From: Mercurialis annua
Lineage: Eukaryota; Streptophyta; Magnoliopsida; Malpighiales; Euphorbiaceae
Assembly (NCBI RefSeq): GCF_937616625.2
Contig: NC_065576.1
Span: forward strand, 5,830,501 to 5,894,500
DNA length: 64,000 nucleotides
Direction: 5' to 3'
Position 1 is the stretch's first letter. Every line of letters begins with the position of its first letter. The notes below the pieces were generated by a model that saw only the letters and a program-made list of their open reading frames with translations, was not told the DNA's origin and did no database searches. Made by a program: the position numbers and the translations under genes. Below, piece by piece: positions 31,320 to 44,200 of the stretch.

Positions 31320-33050
31320 AAATTAAAGGGACAAAATTTGTCTATATCTCTAATGTATATTCTAAAATCCAGATTTGTCCCTACATTTAATTTTGGCTGA
31401 AATACACCCCAATGTTTCAAAACTTGCATATTTATGCCTTATTTTTTATGGGGTTAAATAATTCAAATTTTCTAGGCATCTCTTTCTTACTTGGATAATA
31501 TGACTAGTACGCCTAAGTACAGGTTTGTTTATACCCCTAGTATTTATCTCGAGACCTAAATTTGTCCTTAGATTAAACACTAATTTAAATTATTTTTTCA
31601 ATAAAAATTGAATGATTTTTTGAAAAACATTTACAATCTGTAACTCCGGCTAGTTAATCGGATGAACCTGATCTGGGTTAATTTCTCTCTGAAGCAGTTT
31701 TAGATAAAAAGGAAAATGTAGTTACTAGTTGGGACGACGTTTTAATCTACCAATTTTCAAAACAGAGGAAGAATCAGTATTATCATTTAAATTTAGAAGA
31801 GATAACACAAAAAATAGTAGGTATTGAACTAAAAAAAATCCGCTCATAAGAAAATACTTGAAAAGCATATGATGACGAAAAGGGAATATTGGAAGAAAAT
31901 TGCAAAATTCTCTAACAACAGGTTTATCCTCTCGATCAGAGAGGATGAATCCAGATAGGGTTCATCCACTTTGCATGGGTTCATCATCAGAAAGGATGAA
32001 CAACCGAGGATGAACTCCGGTGAGTTCATCCTCAAAGAGGATGAATCCAAGTTCATCCGATAAACTAGCCGGAGTAACAGAGTGTACAGTCGACCCTCTA
32101 ATAATTAATATTCTATAAATTAATAATTTTAATAATTAATAGAAAATTGAGAGAACCAACTTCGTTTCACGTCGGATAATTAATAACTCTATTATTTAAT
32201 AATTAATAAAATTTAAAATATATTATACATGAATATTAATTATTAGAGAGATTTTTTTAAAAAAATATATAACAATTGATGATTTATTTGAGACAACACT
32301 AATCTAAATTCATAATGTGGAAGTTAAAATACTATCAAATTATGACTTTCTTATTCTTTTGAGAAATTTTAAAAGAAGTTATTAGATAAACAAATTAAAG
32401 TAAGTAAAGTATCTCTAGTATAAAAAAATATTAAAAATTGTTTCACTTTATGAATACAACTTCTTAATAATTATTTTTTAGTTTGATATCAATTGATATT
32501 TTTTAAATTGAATATAAAATTATGTTTTTTAAATTGAGTGATTGTAAAGTGTATTTAGTTAGTTTTTTATAATATAATATTAATATTAGGTCTATTAATG
32601 TAAATGCTTTAAAATATCTTTTATAATTTTTTTATTCAAATTCAATAAATTAATAATTCTAATATTTTATAAATTTTTGATCCACCATGTGTATTAATTA
32701 TCAGAGGGTCGACTGTAATTTAAAAAAAATCCTTCAATTTTTTTTAAAAAAATAATTTAAATCAGTGTTTAATTAAGGGCAAATTCACGTCATGCAGTAA
32801 ACATTAGGGGTATAAATAAATTTGTACTTAAGTGTACCAGCCATATCATCCACATCATCATCTACGTAGGAAAGAAATGACGTAAAATTTGAATTATTTA
32901 ATCCCGCCAAAAATAAGGGTATAAATAAGCCAGTTTTAAAACACCAAGGGTGTATTTCAGCCAAAATCAAAATTAGGAGAAAATTCGGATCACATGTAAA
33001 TATTAGGGGTATAAACAAATCTTTCACTAAATTAAAAGTTAATTGACCAA
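31320..33050. repeat. Large imperfect inverted repeat (fold-back element) with a nested MITE
   Basis: Left arm about 31320-31670, right arm about 32040-32086 plus 32716-33050. Matching phrases on opposite strands include GGCTGAAATACACCC, TTATACCCCTA, AATAATTCAAATTTT and CTCCGGCTAGTT. Arms are about 350 bp and roughly 70% alike by eye. The right arm is interrupted by a TA-flanked element at 32087-32715. The centre (31910-32060) is packed with GGATGAAC/GTTCATCC hairpins. No coding gene; the ORFs seen here are frames through the repeat. Confidence 0.65.
32087..32715. mobile_element. TA-flanked inverted-repeat element (Tc1/mariner-like MITE)
   Basis: Starts CAGTCGACCCTCTAATAATT and ends with the complement (AATTATCAGAGGGTCGACTG), flanked by TA on both sides (32085-32086 and 32716-32717). 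About 629 bp, AT-rich, no coding capacity. TA target duplication suggests Tc1/mariner mobilisation. It splits the right arm of the larger fold-back element, so it inserted later. Confidence 0.75.
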
Positions 33051-34252
33051 AATTATTCGACGAATATTAATAGAGTATGATATCTAATTAATTAGTAAAA
33101 AGGTTTTTAAAATATAAAATTGAAAATCTAGTGAGACATAAATTTAAAAACCGAACTGATCCTTTGCTCTTTCAGTAATCAACTGCATAGGTAAAAAAAA
33201 TATCGAAATCGTATTTTATTGATAAAAATAAAAAATAAAAGGCAAATGCGACGTCACTTTAGATTTTCACTTTACAAAATATATCACTAAACAAATCAGA
33301 AACCAGCTTAGTGCTCCATTAATAGGTGTTGGCTCAGCTAGCCGAATAGCTCACCAGCCCAACATTACACGCGTCTCCACGTCAGCAACTTTTTAACTAT
33401 TGGCTACTCACACGCTTATCCTATAGAGAATTGCCACGTATAGAAAAGCGGGACCCGCTGCTTTTGTTTCTTCATGACTAAGCTAAAATAAAAATAAACT
33501 AATTGAAAAAAACCAATCAATTAATGGACCCATTTGCTTATGTCACCTCCATACACATTACAAAATAAATTAAAGGCAAAGGGTACTACGAAAAACACAT
33601 ATGTAGTGCATGTAGTGAGAAGTAGTAGTGAAGTGATCATTTATAAAATTATGTAAAAAATTGTTATAACTTTTTAGTATTATCTTAAACTTTTTTGTTT
33701 TAAATTATAGCTATTCATTTATTATTTAAATAACTAAACTTCATATATATGAATGATATTTTTAATAAAATTCATTTATTTTATAATATAATACATTAAA
33801 AAAAACATGTAGTGCCTACCTTCATATATATTATTATAATATAATATAATACATTAAAAAATAACTAGAGATATAAAGTAAATATTTATCAAACAAAATA
33901 TGAATGATATTTTTAATAAAATTCATTTATTTTATTTGGATAAATTAAATTGTTTACTAATTTAGAGGAAGTGAGTATCTTGAATGTTTTATTTATGTTA
34001 TTATATTATTGGTAATTTATTAAATTTTTAACACATAAAAAGACATGTAGTGCCTACCGACTCGAAATCCAATATTTTTTCATGACGAAAATACCCTTGA
34101 TGGCATTTTTCTTGCCAAAATGTGGGTCCAAATTTTGTCAATAAATATGAGCCGCCTATGCTGCAATTCTTCCCTTTTCCCCTCCTTCCTTTCCTTCTTT
34201 CTATTAAGCAAAATTCTGCTAGTTTTTTTAGTTCTTGTTATTAATTTTAGTC
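33051..34252. other. Upstream region of the bZIP gene with a local direct duplication
   Basis: A 37-bp block starting TATGAATGATATTTTTAATA occurs at about 33748 and again at about 33899, and AACATGTAGTGCCTACC occurs near 33807 and 34042, so part of the region is duplicated. ACGT-core sites of the kind bound by bZIP proteins lie at 33248 (GACGTCAC), 33390 (CCACGTCAGC) and 33434 (GCCACGTAT). The region just before the ATG has CAATAAATATGA near 34139 as the nearest TATA-like sequence. No other gene seen. Confidence 0.5.
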
Positions 34253-34861
34253 ATGTTGTCAACTATTCCGACTACCTTTCCGGCCACCGGCTCTTTGCTC
34301 GGAGATCCATTTCCGTCTTTCGAAGCTGGCTTCACCCCGTGGGATGATTATGCTCAATTCTTTGAGTATAATCAAGACTCACAAAACTCATCACCAAAAC
34401 CGGTCGGTTCGAGCACCGGTTCTGTTGAACCGAACGAACAGAACCTGTCCGATCCAACTCCTGCCGACTCTAATTCCAGCTCTGACCGTGAACCAAACCA
34501 GACTGCGGTTTCGGTTATTGATGACCGGAAAAGGAAAAGGATGATATCGAACCGGGAGTCAGCCAGACGATCAAGGATGCGAAAACAGAAGCACTTAGAA
34601 AACTTAAGGAACCAAGTGAGCCGGCTAAGAGTTGAGAACCGGGATTTAACGAACCGGTTGCGATTTGTATTGTACCATAGCCAAAGTTTACGAAGAGAGA
34701 ACGATCAACTCCGGTCTGAACATAGTATGTTAAGACAAAAGCTGTCGAACATACGTCAAATTTTGTTGTTCAGGCAACTTCAACAATTCACGTCTGCATG
34801 GCCATGCAATAATATAATCACCAATGAACAACAAATCTCATCATCGCTAATCACTTCATAA
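34253..34861 (+). CDS. Group-S bZIP transcription factor
   Basis: Intronless, 202 residues. The ATG at 34253 ([10 protein letters not shown]) is chosen because the frame upstream offers only a TTG and this start fits the family. Residues 19-32 ([14 protein letters not shown]) match the N-terminal motif of bZIP42/43-like group-S proteins. Basic region about 92-115 with the invariant N100-x7-R108 (NRESARRSR); first zipper Leu at 118, exactly nine residues after R108. Heptads L118, L125, L132, V139, L146, L153, L160, I167 give an unusually long zipper, usual for group S, with few hydrophobic breaks. The basic region contains the nuclear localisation signal. It would bind ACGT-core DNA as a homo- or heterodimer. 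Single-exon structure and about 200 residues agree with the family. No conserved sucrose-control upstream ORF peptide is seen. Confidence 0.92.
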   Translation: MLSTIPTTFPATGSLLGDPFPSFEAGFTPWDDYAQFFEYNQDSQNSSPKPVGSSTGSVEPNEQNLSDPTPADSNSSSDREPNQTAVSVIDDRKRKRMISNRESARRSRMRKQKHLENLRNQVSRLRVENRDLTNRLRFVLYHSQSLRRENDQLRSEHSMLRQKLSNIRQILLFRQLQQFTSAWPCNNIITNEQQISSSLITS

Positions 34862-37224
34862 TTAAGCTATTAATAAATAATCATCGATCAATGTTTGAAA
34901 ATGAAGTTTTGAACAAGGGAACAAAGAGCAATGTTTTTCTCTCTCTCTAGCTTCTCTCTCTAGACTCAGTGTAAATGAAAAATGGTGGGGTTCTTTTTAT
35001 TAATTAGAGGGGTGGATTTTTGATGGTAAAGGGTATTTTTGGAAAGTATATATTATCAGTTTTTGGTGAAAGCAAAGTTCATATGTGGTGTATAAAGCTA
35101 GTTAGTGTTTGGCTTATTATATAAAAGCATTAAAAGTAGTTTCGGCCATTGGCTTTTTCTTCTTTTGGTTTTAGAAATGATTAAATTAAACTATAGTTAT
35201 TGTTAATAAGTACTATAGTAGTTTTGATAATAAAGATTATATTCTCTCCGTTTTTTATGGTTCATCTAAATAATTGTGGGAAATTCTAATATTAAAAAAA
35301 GTATCTTGTTAACCTTCAATTATAAAGATAAAGATCAAGATCGACTCGCCTAAGGCAAAGTCTAACTAAAAAAAAGCGCAAATATTATCATAAAATAAAC
35401 GTATAATTCGAAATTTTGATATCGAACGAAGTATAATATTATAAGAAAACTCGAGCCAAAGGCATCATTTGACGGCATGAACATTCTGACAAGACAGGCA
35501 TAACTCGTTCTAACAAATGATAAGCACACAAAAATAAGAATCTTCCGACACAAATGAGTCATTTTTTATGCATACCACGCATTCGATATATTCTTTCTAA
35601 AAGAATAAAAAAATGTACAACTTAAATGATACCGGAATCTTATGAAATAATAATTTTAATATGTATTTTCTACATTTTGACACTCATTTTATTATGTCTT
35701 ATTTCTAGTTATACCTAATTAATTGCCGGAGTGAACGTCCAAAATTTTTTGGCATTCTTCTGGCGAATTTATTCTTGTTCTTAGGCGATAATCAACCATT
35801 TAGAGACATCGCAATTTGTGATTTATGACTATTTATAAACTCTCTGAAAAGCTCATGTAATTCCCTCAAAAAAAAAAAAAGCTCATGTAATTTCGAATTT
35901 TCTTGTCCCTTTTTAAATTTTTTTATTCATTAGATCTTAGTACTATTCATTTTTTATTTAATGGGTATTTGTGGACAAAAAATTTTAAATGTGTGGTTCT
36001 TGTTAAGTGATTAAAAGACTTCACGTCAAATATAACAAAAACATTTATATTTTTTATTTTTTATTTAATTATTTAGTTTCTTTTATTCAATAAGTCATAT
36101 AAATTTTTATTTATCTAGTCCTTCAAGTTTGACATGTGACTCATTTTGGCAACAAGTCGAGTTAAGTTAACATTTAAATTTATTTTCATGCGTATTTTTA
36201 TGGTGAGTATAATGTACACTTCTTTTTCGAAAAAAAGATCTACAAATTCAAAATAAATTAAATACAATAACTAGACAAAAACATAAATTTTAAAAATATC
36301 AAATATTTAAAGTTCTAAATTGCAGAGACCTAAAGATGAGTTTGTCTTTTGTTAAACCATCAATTTATAGTATTTATATTTGATTACATAGAGTAACTGA
36401 TCATGAAAGTAGAAATTTAGCTTGGTAAATTCCACTTTTTAATAGAGTAATTTAATAAGAAGAGAAAATTGAAAAATAATTATTAAAATTATATAAATAT
36501 TATAAAAAGTTAAATTGAACCACATATTCAATCATAATATTTTTAAAACTATAAGTTATTATTAATTATTTTATATCAATATAAAATTATAATTAGTTAA
36601 TGCATGTGAAGCATTCTTTCCATCGCAAATTAATATATATTTTTATTTATTTTTTATTTTAAATTATAACTAAGTAATTATTACTTAAATGCTTGATTAT
36701 TATATATACTCTTATTAATAAAATTATAATATAATAAAAAAATATTCTAAAAAAATTACAACTATGTTAAACTAGAATAAGTATTGTGTTTTCTTATAAA
36801 TTAATTTAATTTATTTAGATAAATTAATTATTTTATCTTTGTTTTTATCCTAAATTGTCTATCAATCTTAAACAAATGGAATAGTTTATACCACCTTCAA
36901 TTCAAATAATAAATAATTATTTTTAGTACAATCCAGTTCAATTGGTTAATACTCTTCAAATGCATTTATGAAATCTCGATTTTGAGATATAGCGAGATCA
37001 AGTTAAGACTGATCTAATATAATATATTTAACACGAACAACTAATTTAAATTAGATCTATCATTCGAAAAGGTAATAAATAATTATTTATAAAAGAACAA
37101 GTAAATAAATTGTAAAAAGAAAATGAAAGGATAAGAATATGTCAAAATAGGGAAACAGAGAAAGATAAATGGTAAAGAAATATTGAAGGATATTTCCGTC
37201 AAATAGTTTATACAAATGAGATAT

Positions 37225-37400
37225 ATAATTCGGACGACTTTGTATGGTCTAAGGTTCAGTTATTTGGGTGTCAAGATTGCGGATTCAAATTCCAATTACG
37301 TTCTTTTTTTAAAATGGAGCGGCTGAGATTAAGCTGCTGGCTATTATAGTCCGGTTTACTTAGATATGTAGGATTGCAGATGATCACATCCTAAAATTTG
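37225..37400 (+). mobile_element. Possible SINE-like sequence with pol III A and B boxes
   Basis: TGGTCTAAGG at 37247-37256 fits an A box and GGATTCAAATTCC at 37281-37293 fits a B box, about 33 bp apart as in tRNA-derived SINEs. Borders, tail and target duplication are not evident, so this rests on the two boxes alone. Confidence 0.3.
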
Positions 37401-38775
37401 ACAATAATTTTATATTTTGGTTCAAGGAAGTGAGTTCTTGACATAAAAAAAAAGTGAGATATATCAGTTATGTTATTTTATTATCTCTAAATGGAATAGA
37501 AACAGTTGAGAATTCATTTATCAGAAAACAAAGAGTTGAGAATTCGTAATTGAAGACGTAATCAAAATCATCAATCACATAACAAAATATGGATGTCTTA
37601 TTCAATCGTCACTCCTAATTATTTTTTGTTCACCTTTTCAATATAGATAGAAGTTAAAAATGAACCCTGAAGTGGACTGTTTCATAATTTAATAATGAAG
37701 ACAAACTCCTTATTTTATTGTTAAATAATTTTATTAATTTAGAATTATGTCCACCCAAATAATATGTAGGTCTAATATTAATATATATTTTCCCCATAAA
37801 TTAAAAAATATATTGTGTTGAATTGCGTTATTGATCAATTTATTTAAAAGCATTTGCGTATCTTTTGGAGTAAATAATATTTTGATATGCAATGGATATT
37901 CTTCGCATATAATATTCTATACTTGAATGTATGAAATGTGCCATCCATACACATTTATCTTTCCCTTCTCCAATTAAAATCCCTATATGTCGATATCTAT
38001 TAGCTGGATGAATAATTTAATGGCACCGCTTAAATTGAGAGACTTTAAAATTTATGAATTTTATTAAATTGATAGATATTAAATGCATGAAATGGAAATT
38101 CAATGGAGTTATAAATTCCACTGTTTGAATTAATTATAAAATACATGAATTTATAAGGATAAATTTAGAATACTTAAATTGTAATACAATCCACCATTTA
38201 TAAAAAATGATGGATTTCAACTTTTCCACGCAGGGGATAGAAAATTAACGATGGATTTTGGAGGATGAGGGATTGTAACAATCCATGAATTCTCACGCTA
38301 TTTTTTCACTAAATAATGAATTTTCATGAAATTTATGAATTATGCAAAATTCATAAATTTTATTCCTCTAAAATCTCTAAATCCAAACAGTACCTAAATT
38401 CTTTTAGATTTCCAATCATCATTTTCAACTTAGAATTTTTAATATTTTAAAAGACTAATTTCTTCACATTCTATTTTAAAAGATGTTGTGCACTTCTCGA
38501 TTGTTTTAATTTTTATTTAGTAATCCCTTGTGCAAAACAAATCGTAAAGACTGTCAACTAATTAAATTACTAATGTATTAATTTAAAAATTAAGATTTAC
38601 TTTTAGCAACTTTAGCCTTTAGTTAGGTGTGGAACTATACTTTTGTCTACATTTATTTCAAAGAACAAAATAAAGTACAAGGATTAAAATTTGAAAGTTA
38701 TAGAGTCTGTGCATTCTGTTTTATTATTTGTAAAATTTAAAATTATCAACCATTTTCCAAATCTGCTTTCAGAGA

Positions 38776-38779
<4 letters not shown>

Positions 38780-38862
<83 letters not shown>
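38780..38862. repeat. Compound (CA)n(TA)n microsatellite
   Basis: About 29 bp of CA followed by about 54 bp of TA without interruption. Confidence 0.95.
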
Positions 38863-38866
<4 letters not shown>

Positions 38867-39665
38867 TTATTTTTTAAAACAACAATTACAAAAGTTGGTA
38901 AAAACTGTTTGAGAAAAAAACATTTTGCTCAAATTCAGAGTCAAACAATATCCTTATCGTAGTCTAAGGTTACTTATGTAAATATTTTGTCAGGCTTAAT
39001 CCAAATTGATTTTCTTGTACAATTCAAACTTTACATATCATAAAATTCTATTTAATATATTCAGAAAATGTGATTACTATCAGTAAATTATTTGTAATGG
39101 TAGGTATGGATTATAACATGTGATGTGCCAGCAGAAAAGTAAAATGTAGGGCTTGAAAGTGTTTACTACTTGTCTCTTCTTTCCTTGACTAGCAAGTTAT
39201 AGACAACAACAAAACTTAATTTTCGAAACATTATATCTATTACCTAATAAAGTAATTATATGAAAACGTGTAGTTAGCAGAACATTCGTCTTCATTAATT
39301 AATTATTAGAATTAGGGGGTGTGCATTCAGCATCCTGTACATTTTGATAGTAAAAAATTATGAGATTAATCGATTTTTACGAAAATAAAAAAAATAAAGT
39401 GAATTCAATTGATTAAGTGCAGTTCATTTCAGTTGTATCAAAATATAAAAATATATTTCTCTTTTTCAAATTTAAAGATAAGATATGAAATTAAAAATAT
39501 TTAAATTAGTAATCAAATTTTAACAAAAAATTAACATATAATATAGTTTAGCATTTGACCATGTGATAGATATTAAATTATATTTATAGTTCAATAGATT
39601 TAAAATTAAAAATTTAAAAAAAAATAAAAAAAATCAGATGAACTTAATACAAATTTTCCTTCACG

Positions 39666-41192
39666 ATGTCCCTCCTTCACCTGAACCCTACCCTTCACCT
39701 GAACCCTACCCATAAACCAAACACCACAAACCACCAAACTCCGACCACCACTAAGCCACCCCATCACCAGCAGCCCCGGCCTTCCATTATCTACTTTGAA
39801 AACTACCCAGACCATTGGTTTTATTCAGACCTAGAACGTGCTTTTGAAAAGTTTGGTGTTTTTGGCAAAGTCATCATCACCAGAAGGAAGAACAAGAGAA
39901 ACAGGAGATTTGGATTCCTCCATATCGACCAGAAACAGGTGATTGAAGACGTGGTCTTTCGGCTGAACACAGTCTCCATTGGTTATTTCAAAATCAGAGC
40001 TTTTATCTCGAAATTTCCAAACCCTAGTTACTCCACAATACAACGTCCTATTTCAGGATTACCCCGTCAACCTGTGCGTATTCCTTCTGCTCCAATCAGC
40101 AATCAGAGAGATTCTATTAGAGACTCAAGATCTTACGCCAATGTTGTCTCTAGCGACCCTATTCATTATAATATCGAGATTCAGGAGAATTCTTCCAGCT
40201 TATTGGTATCCGTCAGACGCATAACTAACCTGTTATTGGCTAGTTCTTTCCTGGAAAGCAATGGAATTTGCTTCTCTTCATGCTCCTTCTTGGGAGGACC
40301 TTACTTGCTGCTGAATTTTGAAACTATATCAGACCTTGACAGTTTCAAAAGGAATGCTTCAATTCTCTTTCCGGATTATTTTGATAAAATATTACCTTGG
40401 GATGGTCTATTTACTGCCAAAGAAAGATATACATGGGTATCATTCACTGGTATACCAATCTCTGCATGGAATGAAGAGTTCTTCATGCTTTTGGGAAACA
40501 GATTTGGGAAAGCCATATCGATTCATAATCTGATTATTACCAAGGAAAGATTGGATGCCGGTTCAGTTTTGATTTCAACATCTTCTCCTCTCATTGACAG
40601 TACAGTGACAGTTTTCATTAATGGGAAAGAATTCTTAGTTAACGCCAGGGAATCAGACTTACCGATGATGTGTTCGATTGACACAAACTGCTCATCCTCT
40701 CCGAATAGCTCAAACACTTCAAGCTCAGACTCAGACTCAGATGGACATTCAAAATCATCCTCGCCTCTTTCAATCAAGACCACCTCGGTCTCTTTACTAC
40801 CGGCAGTTACGTCCTCACTCTCTCAAGATAGTCCAGTTTTCATACTGCATAATCCAGCTGTTACTTCGATGCATGATAAACCAGTTGACAGCCCTTCTAG
40901 TTTGCCTATCCAGAACTTGACAAATGTGACTCAGAGGAGGAAAACGAAATTTATTGATAACATTGGCAACCTTGGTTCAACCCGTCAAGAATCGAATTCT
41001 GAGAATACTATATCTGATGAAAGGATCAGAGACTGTGTTCGCCTTGCTTCTGCAGCTAAGGAAAAATCTGTTAACATCGACGAGGAGGCAAGGAAAACTT
41101 GGGAGATAGGACTCCAATTGGGATTATTTGGAGAAGAGAATGAAGAGCAGATCATTTCTCTTCTTTCACAAGGCATTCAGAATATCTCTTAA
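39666..41192 (+). CDS. LINE ORF1 (RNA-binding, Gag-like)
   Basis: 508 residues, intact. After a Pro/Thr/Asn-rich N-terminus (TLHLNPTHKPNTTNHQT, with a repeated LHLNPT), residues about 38-112 look like an RRM: PSIIYFENYP as first strand and RRFGFLHI as the RNP1-like strand. Residues about 170-320 match the conserved central part of plant L1 ORF1 (DUF4283-like: YTWVSFTGIPISAWNEEFF, RFGKAISI). The C-terminal part is Ser-rich and low complexity. In L1 elements ORF1 binds the element RNA to form the retrotransposition particle. The ATG at 39666 opens the frame near the 5' border of the element. Confidence 0.8.
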   Translation: MSLLHLNPTLHLNPTHKPNTTNHQTPTTTKPPHHQQPRPSIIYFENYPDHWFYSDLERAFEKFGVFGKVIITRRKNKRNRRFGFLHIDQKQVIEDVVFRLNTVSIGYFKIRAFISKFPNPSYSTIQRPISGLPRQPVRIPSAPISNQRDSIRDSRSYANVVSSDPIHYNIEIQENSSSLLVSVRRITNLLLASSFLESNGICFSSCSFLGGPYLLLNFETISDLDSFKRNASILFPDYFDKILPWDGLFTAKERYTWVSFTGIPISAWNEEFFMLLGNRFGKAISIHNLIITKERLDAGSVLISTSSPLIDSTVTVFINGKEFLVNARESDLPMMCSIDTNCSSSPNSSNTSSSDSDSDGHSKSSSPLSIKTTSVSLLPAVTSSLSQDSPVFILHNPAVTSMHDKPVDSPSSLPIQNLTNVTQRRKTKFIDNIGNLGSTRQESNSENTISDERIRDCVRLASAAKEKSVNIDEEARKTWEIGLQLGLFGEENEEQIISLLSQGIQNIS

Positions 41193-41224
41193 AAGAGAAT
41201 TCTTCTACAGGTTATCTCTTTCTA

Positions 41225-44200
41225 ATGAATTGTCCATTTAATCTTATTTCCTGAAATTGTAGAGGTGGTTTGACGTACTCTAGAAAGCAGCGGTTTATTC
41301 GTTCTTTGGTTTCGAATAATAATATTTGTTTATTGGGTCTTGTGGAAACTAAAAAAGCTTCATTTGATGATTTTAGTATTCGGCGGCTTTGGCCTAGCTT
41401 GGATTTCGACTTTTGTTTCTCTCCTTCACAAGGTGCTTCGGGCGGTCTCTTATGTATCTGGAACAAGAATTTGGTTATGCCGACTAGAATTTTAAAAGCA
41501 GACAGATGGATTTGCTTGGACTTTGTTTGGTTTTCTCTTGAGATGCGAGTTTTTATAGTTTATGCTAGTAATTGTTCTAGGCAACGGCTTTTGCTCTGGA
41601 ATGAGCTTGCCTCTCATATTACTATTGACAGGATGTGCATTGTGACAGGAGATTTTAACGAGATTCTAGACCCTACAGAAAGGAGTAATTGCACGGGTTT
41701 TTCTAGTTCAATGCGTGAATTTTCTGACTTTATCTCTGGTTCCAATCTTATTGAAACTAACCTTCATGGCCGTTTCTTTACTTGGAGCAATAGAATATCC
41801 AGATCAAAGATTGATAGGTGTTTTATCTCGCCTAATATTTTGACTTCTTGGCATAAACATGTTCTAAAAGCGCTGCCAAGGACTTATTCTGATCATATTC
41901 CGTTGTTAGTTTGCTCGGAAGTTGCATTAGACTGGGGTCCAAAACCTTTCAAGTCTATTAATGCTTGGTGGGATCATCCGGATTTTTATTCTTTTGTGGA
42001 GCATTCTTGGCTTGATATTTCAGAGAGGGCCGTTTCTTCTAATTTGGTTTTCAAATTAAAGGAGTTGCGTAAAGCCATTAGAAACTGGAATAAAACGGTC
42101 TTTGGAGATTTGAATGTTAAGTCTTCGTCAATCCAGCAGAGTATCTCAGATTTAGAATGTGCAGCCGACACTCATTCTCTATCTGACCAGGAAACGGCTC
42201 GCCTATCCTCTCTACATACCGAGTTCAACTTGGTTACTTCTCAGTTGGAATCTTTATGGCTTCAGAAGTCGAGACTAAGCTGGAATTTATTCGGAGATAG
42301 AAACTCTAAGTATTTTCATTCGGTTGCTTCAAATCGTTCGAGGAGTAATCTTTTATCTCAATTGACTGTTGACAGCATTTGTTACAAAAACCCGACAGAC
42401 ATCAAGAAGAATGTCCACGTGTTCTATAAGAAATTATTTTAGAAAAAAGGGTCTCCGCCTTATTCTCTTCATCGCCTTCCAATTAAATATCTCTCTGCTT
42501 CTCAAGCTTCTACTCTTTCAGCCAACTTCTCTGAAGAAGAAGTCTTTTGTGCTCTCTCTAGTTGTGATAGCAAAAAGGCTCCGGGTCCTGATGGGTTCAA
42601 TTTCTTTTTCTATAAGAAAGCTTGGAAAATCATTAAAGCGGACATTATGAAGTTATTTTCTGAGCTTTACAGTAATGGTGATTTTCCAGTTGGCCTTAAT
42701 ACTGCTTTTTTGATCCTATTGCCGAAAATTAAAGGAGCAACTGACATCTCAGATTTTCGTCCTATTAGTTTGATTAATGGCATTCTCAAGTGGGTTTCCA
42801 AGGTTTTGGCTATCAGGCTTGCTCCAATTCTCCCTTCTATTATTTCTGATAACCAATTTGGTTTTATCAGAGGAAGAAATATCCATGACTGTCACATGAT
42901 CGCTTCGGAGCTTATAAATCTTATTCACAATCGGCGTGAACAGGTTTTCATGATCAAGCTTGACTTCAAAAAAGCTTTTGATTCTATTTCTTGGGAATTC
43001 ATTCTGAAAATGATGGGTCAGATGAAATTTGATAATTGTTGGTTGAATTGGATTTCCTCCTTTTTTAATTCATCTCAGCTGTCAGTCTTGGTTAATGGTT
43101 GCCCTTCAGAGAACTTTTTCATGGGAAAAGGGGTTAGACAAGGAGATCCACTTTCTCCTATGATGTTTGTTATTGCAGTTGAAGCTTTGAGATCTCTTTT
43201 TGTCAAGGCGAATACAAAAGGTCTTTTGAATGGAATTTCAGTGGAAGGTTATAGCACTCCGATCTCTATTTTGCAATTTGCTGATGATACTCTTCTCTTT
43301 GTTCCTAATGATCTGGAACAAATTAGAAATATTTTAAGAATTCTAAGGTGTTTTGAGCTAGTATCGGGTCTTCAGATTAATTTCCAAAAATCTTCTTTAA
43401 TTGGGATTAATGTTGACAAAGTTTCTTTAGACAGTGCGGCTGCTATCCTGAAATGCAAAATTGAGAATTTGCCTATTACATACTTAGGGCTGCCATTATC
43501 GTTCAAAAAAACCAATGCGAAATTATGGGAACCGGTGATTCATAATTTCTCTTCTCAATTATCTACTTGGCGAGGTAATCTCTTATCTCCGGCAGGAAGG
43601 CTTATTTTGATAAAATCTGTTTTGAGTAGTTTGCCCATTTACTACATGTGCTCTCTTAATATCCCTAAGTCGGTTGTTTTATGCCTGGAAAAATATATGA
43701 GACGTTTCTTGTGGGGAGGAACTTCGAATGGTCATTATTTTAGTAAGGTGTCTTGGCCGGTTGTTTGCTTACCTTTAGCGGAGGGTGGATTAAATATTAC
43801 TCCTTTGAGATTAAAGAATTCTTGTCTGCTTTTAAAGTGGATCTGGAAATTGCTTAATGAGGAGAGCAACACTTTATGGTATGCAGTCACAACTTCTAGT
43901 TTAAATATTGATTCTTGGTTTGATATTCTTACTGTCAACAAGTCACGTTTATCACACCTTTGGCGTGGAATATTATCTGCTTGCATGGAAAATAAGACAT
44001 TATGGAACATCTTTGTTTCACATGTTTCTTCAGTTATAGGAGATGGTAAACGTAATCGATTTTGGTTTGAGAGATGGGCAGGACAGAATACGCTTCAGCA
44101 GGATTACGATAATTTATTTCGAATCTGCAGATCACCAAATATGTTAGTGTATGACGCTTTTGATTGGCAGAATCAAGCTTTTATTTTCAGCAATTGGGCT

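Larger units (their letters stand above)
34862..39630. other. AT-rich intergenic stretch
   Basis: The first few hundred bases are the bZIP 3' UTR and terminator region. A decayed Stowaway-like end (TATTCTCTCCGTTTTTTATGG) lies near 35240. A SINE-like pol III box pair is near 37245-37285. A compound microsatellite, (CA)n at 38780-38808 then (TA)n to 38862, lies near the end. No protein gene recognised. Confidence 0.55.

Noticed and set aside
32785..33027. 80-codon ORF on the minus strand
   Set aside because: It lies inside the right arm of the fold-back repeat; the left arm has the same sequence with stops, so it is not a gene.
34120..34347. Upstream ORF overlapping the bZIP start, possibly a sucrose-control uORF
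   Set aside because: The peptide does not resemble the conserved sucrose-control peptide of S1 bZIP genes as I know it, it overlaps the main ORF by a long way, and it begins near or before the likely transcription start.
37225..37400. tRNA gene
   Set aside because: A- and B-box-like motifs are present, but no cloverleaf with acceptor and anticodon stems can be drawn, so I list it only as a weak SINE candidate.
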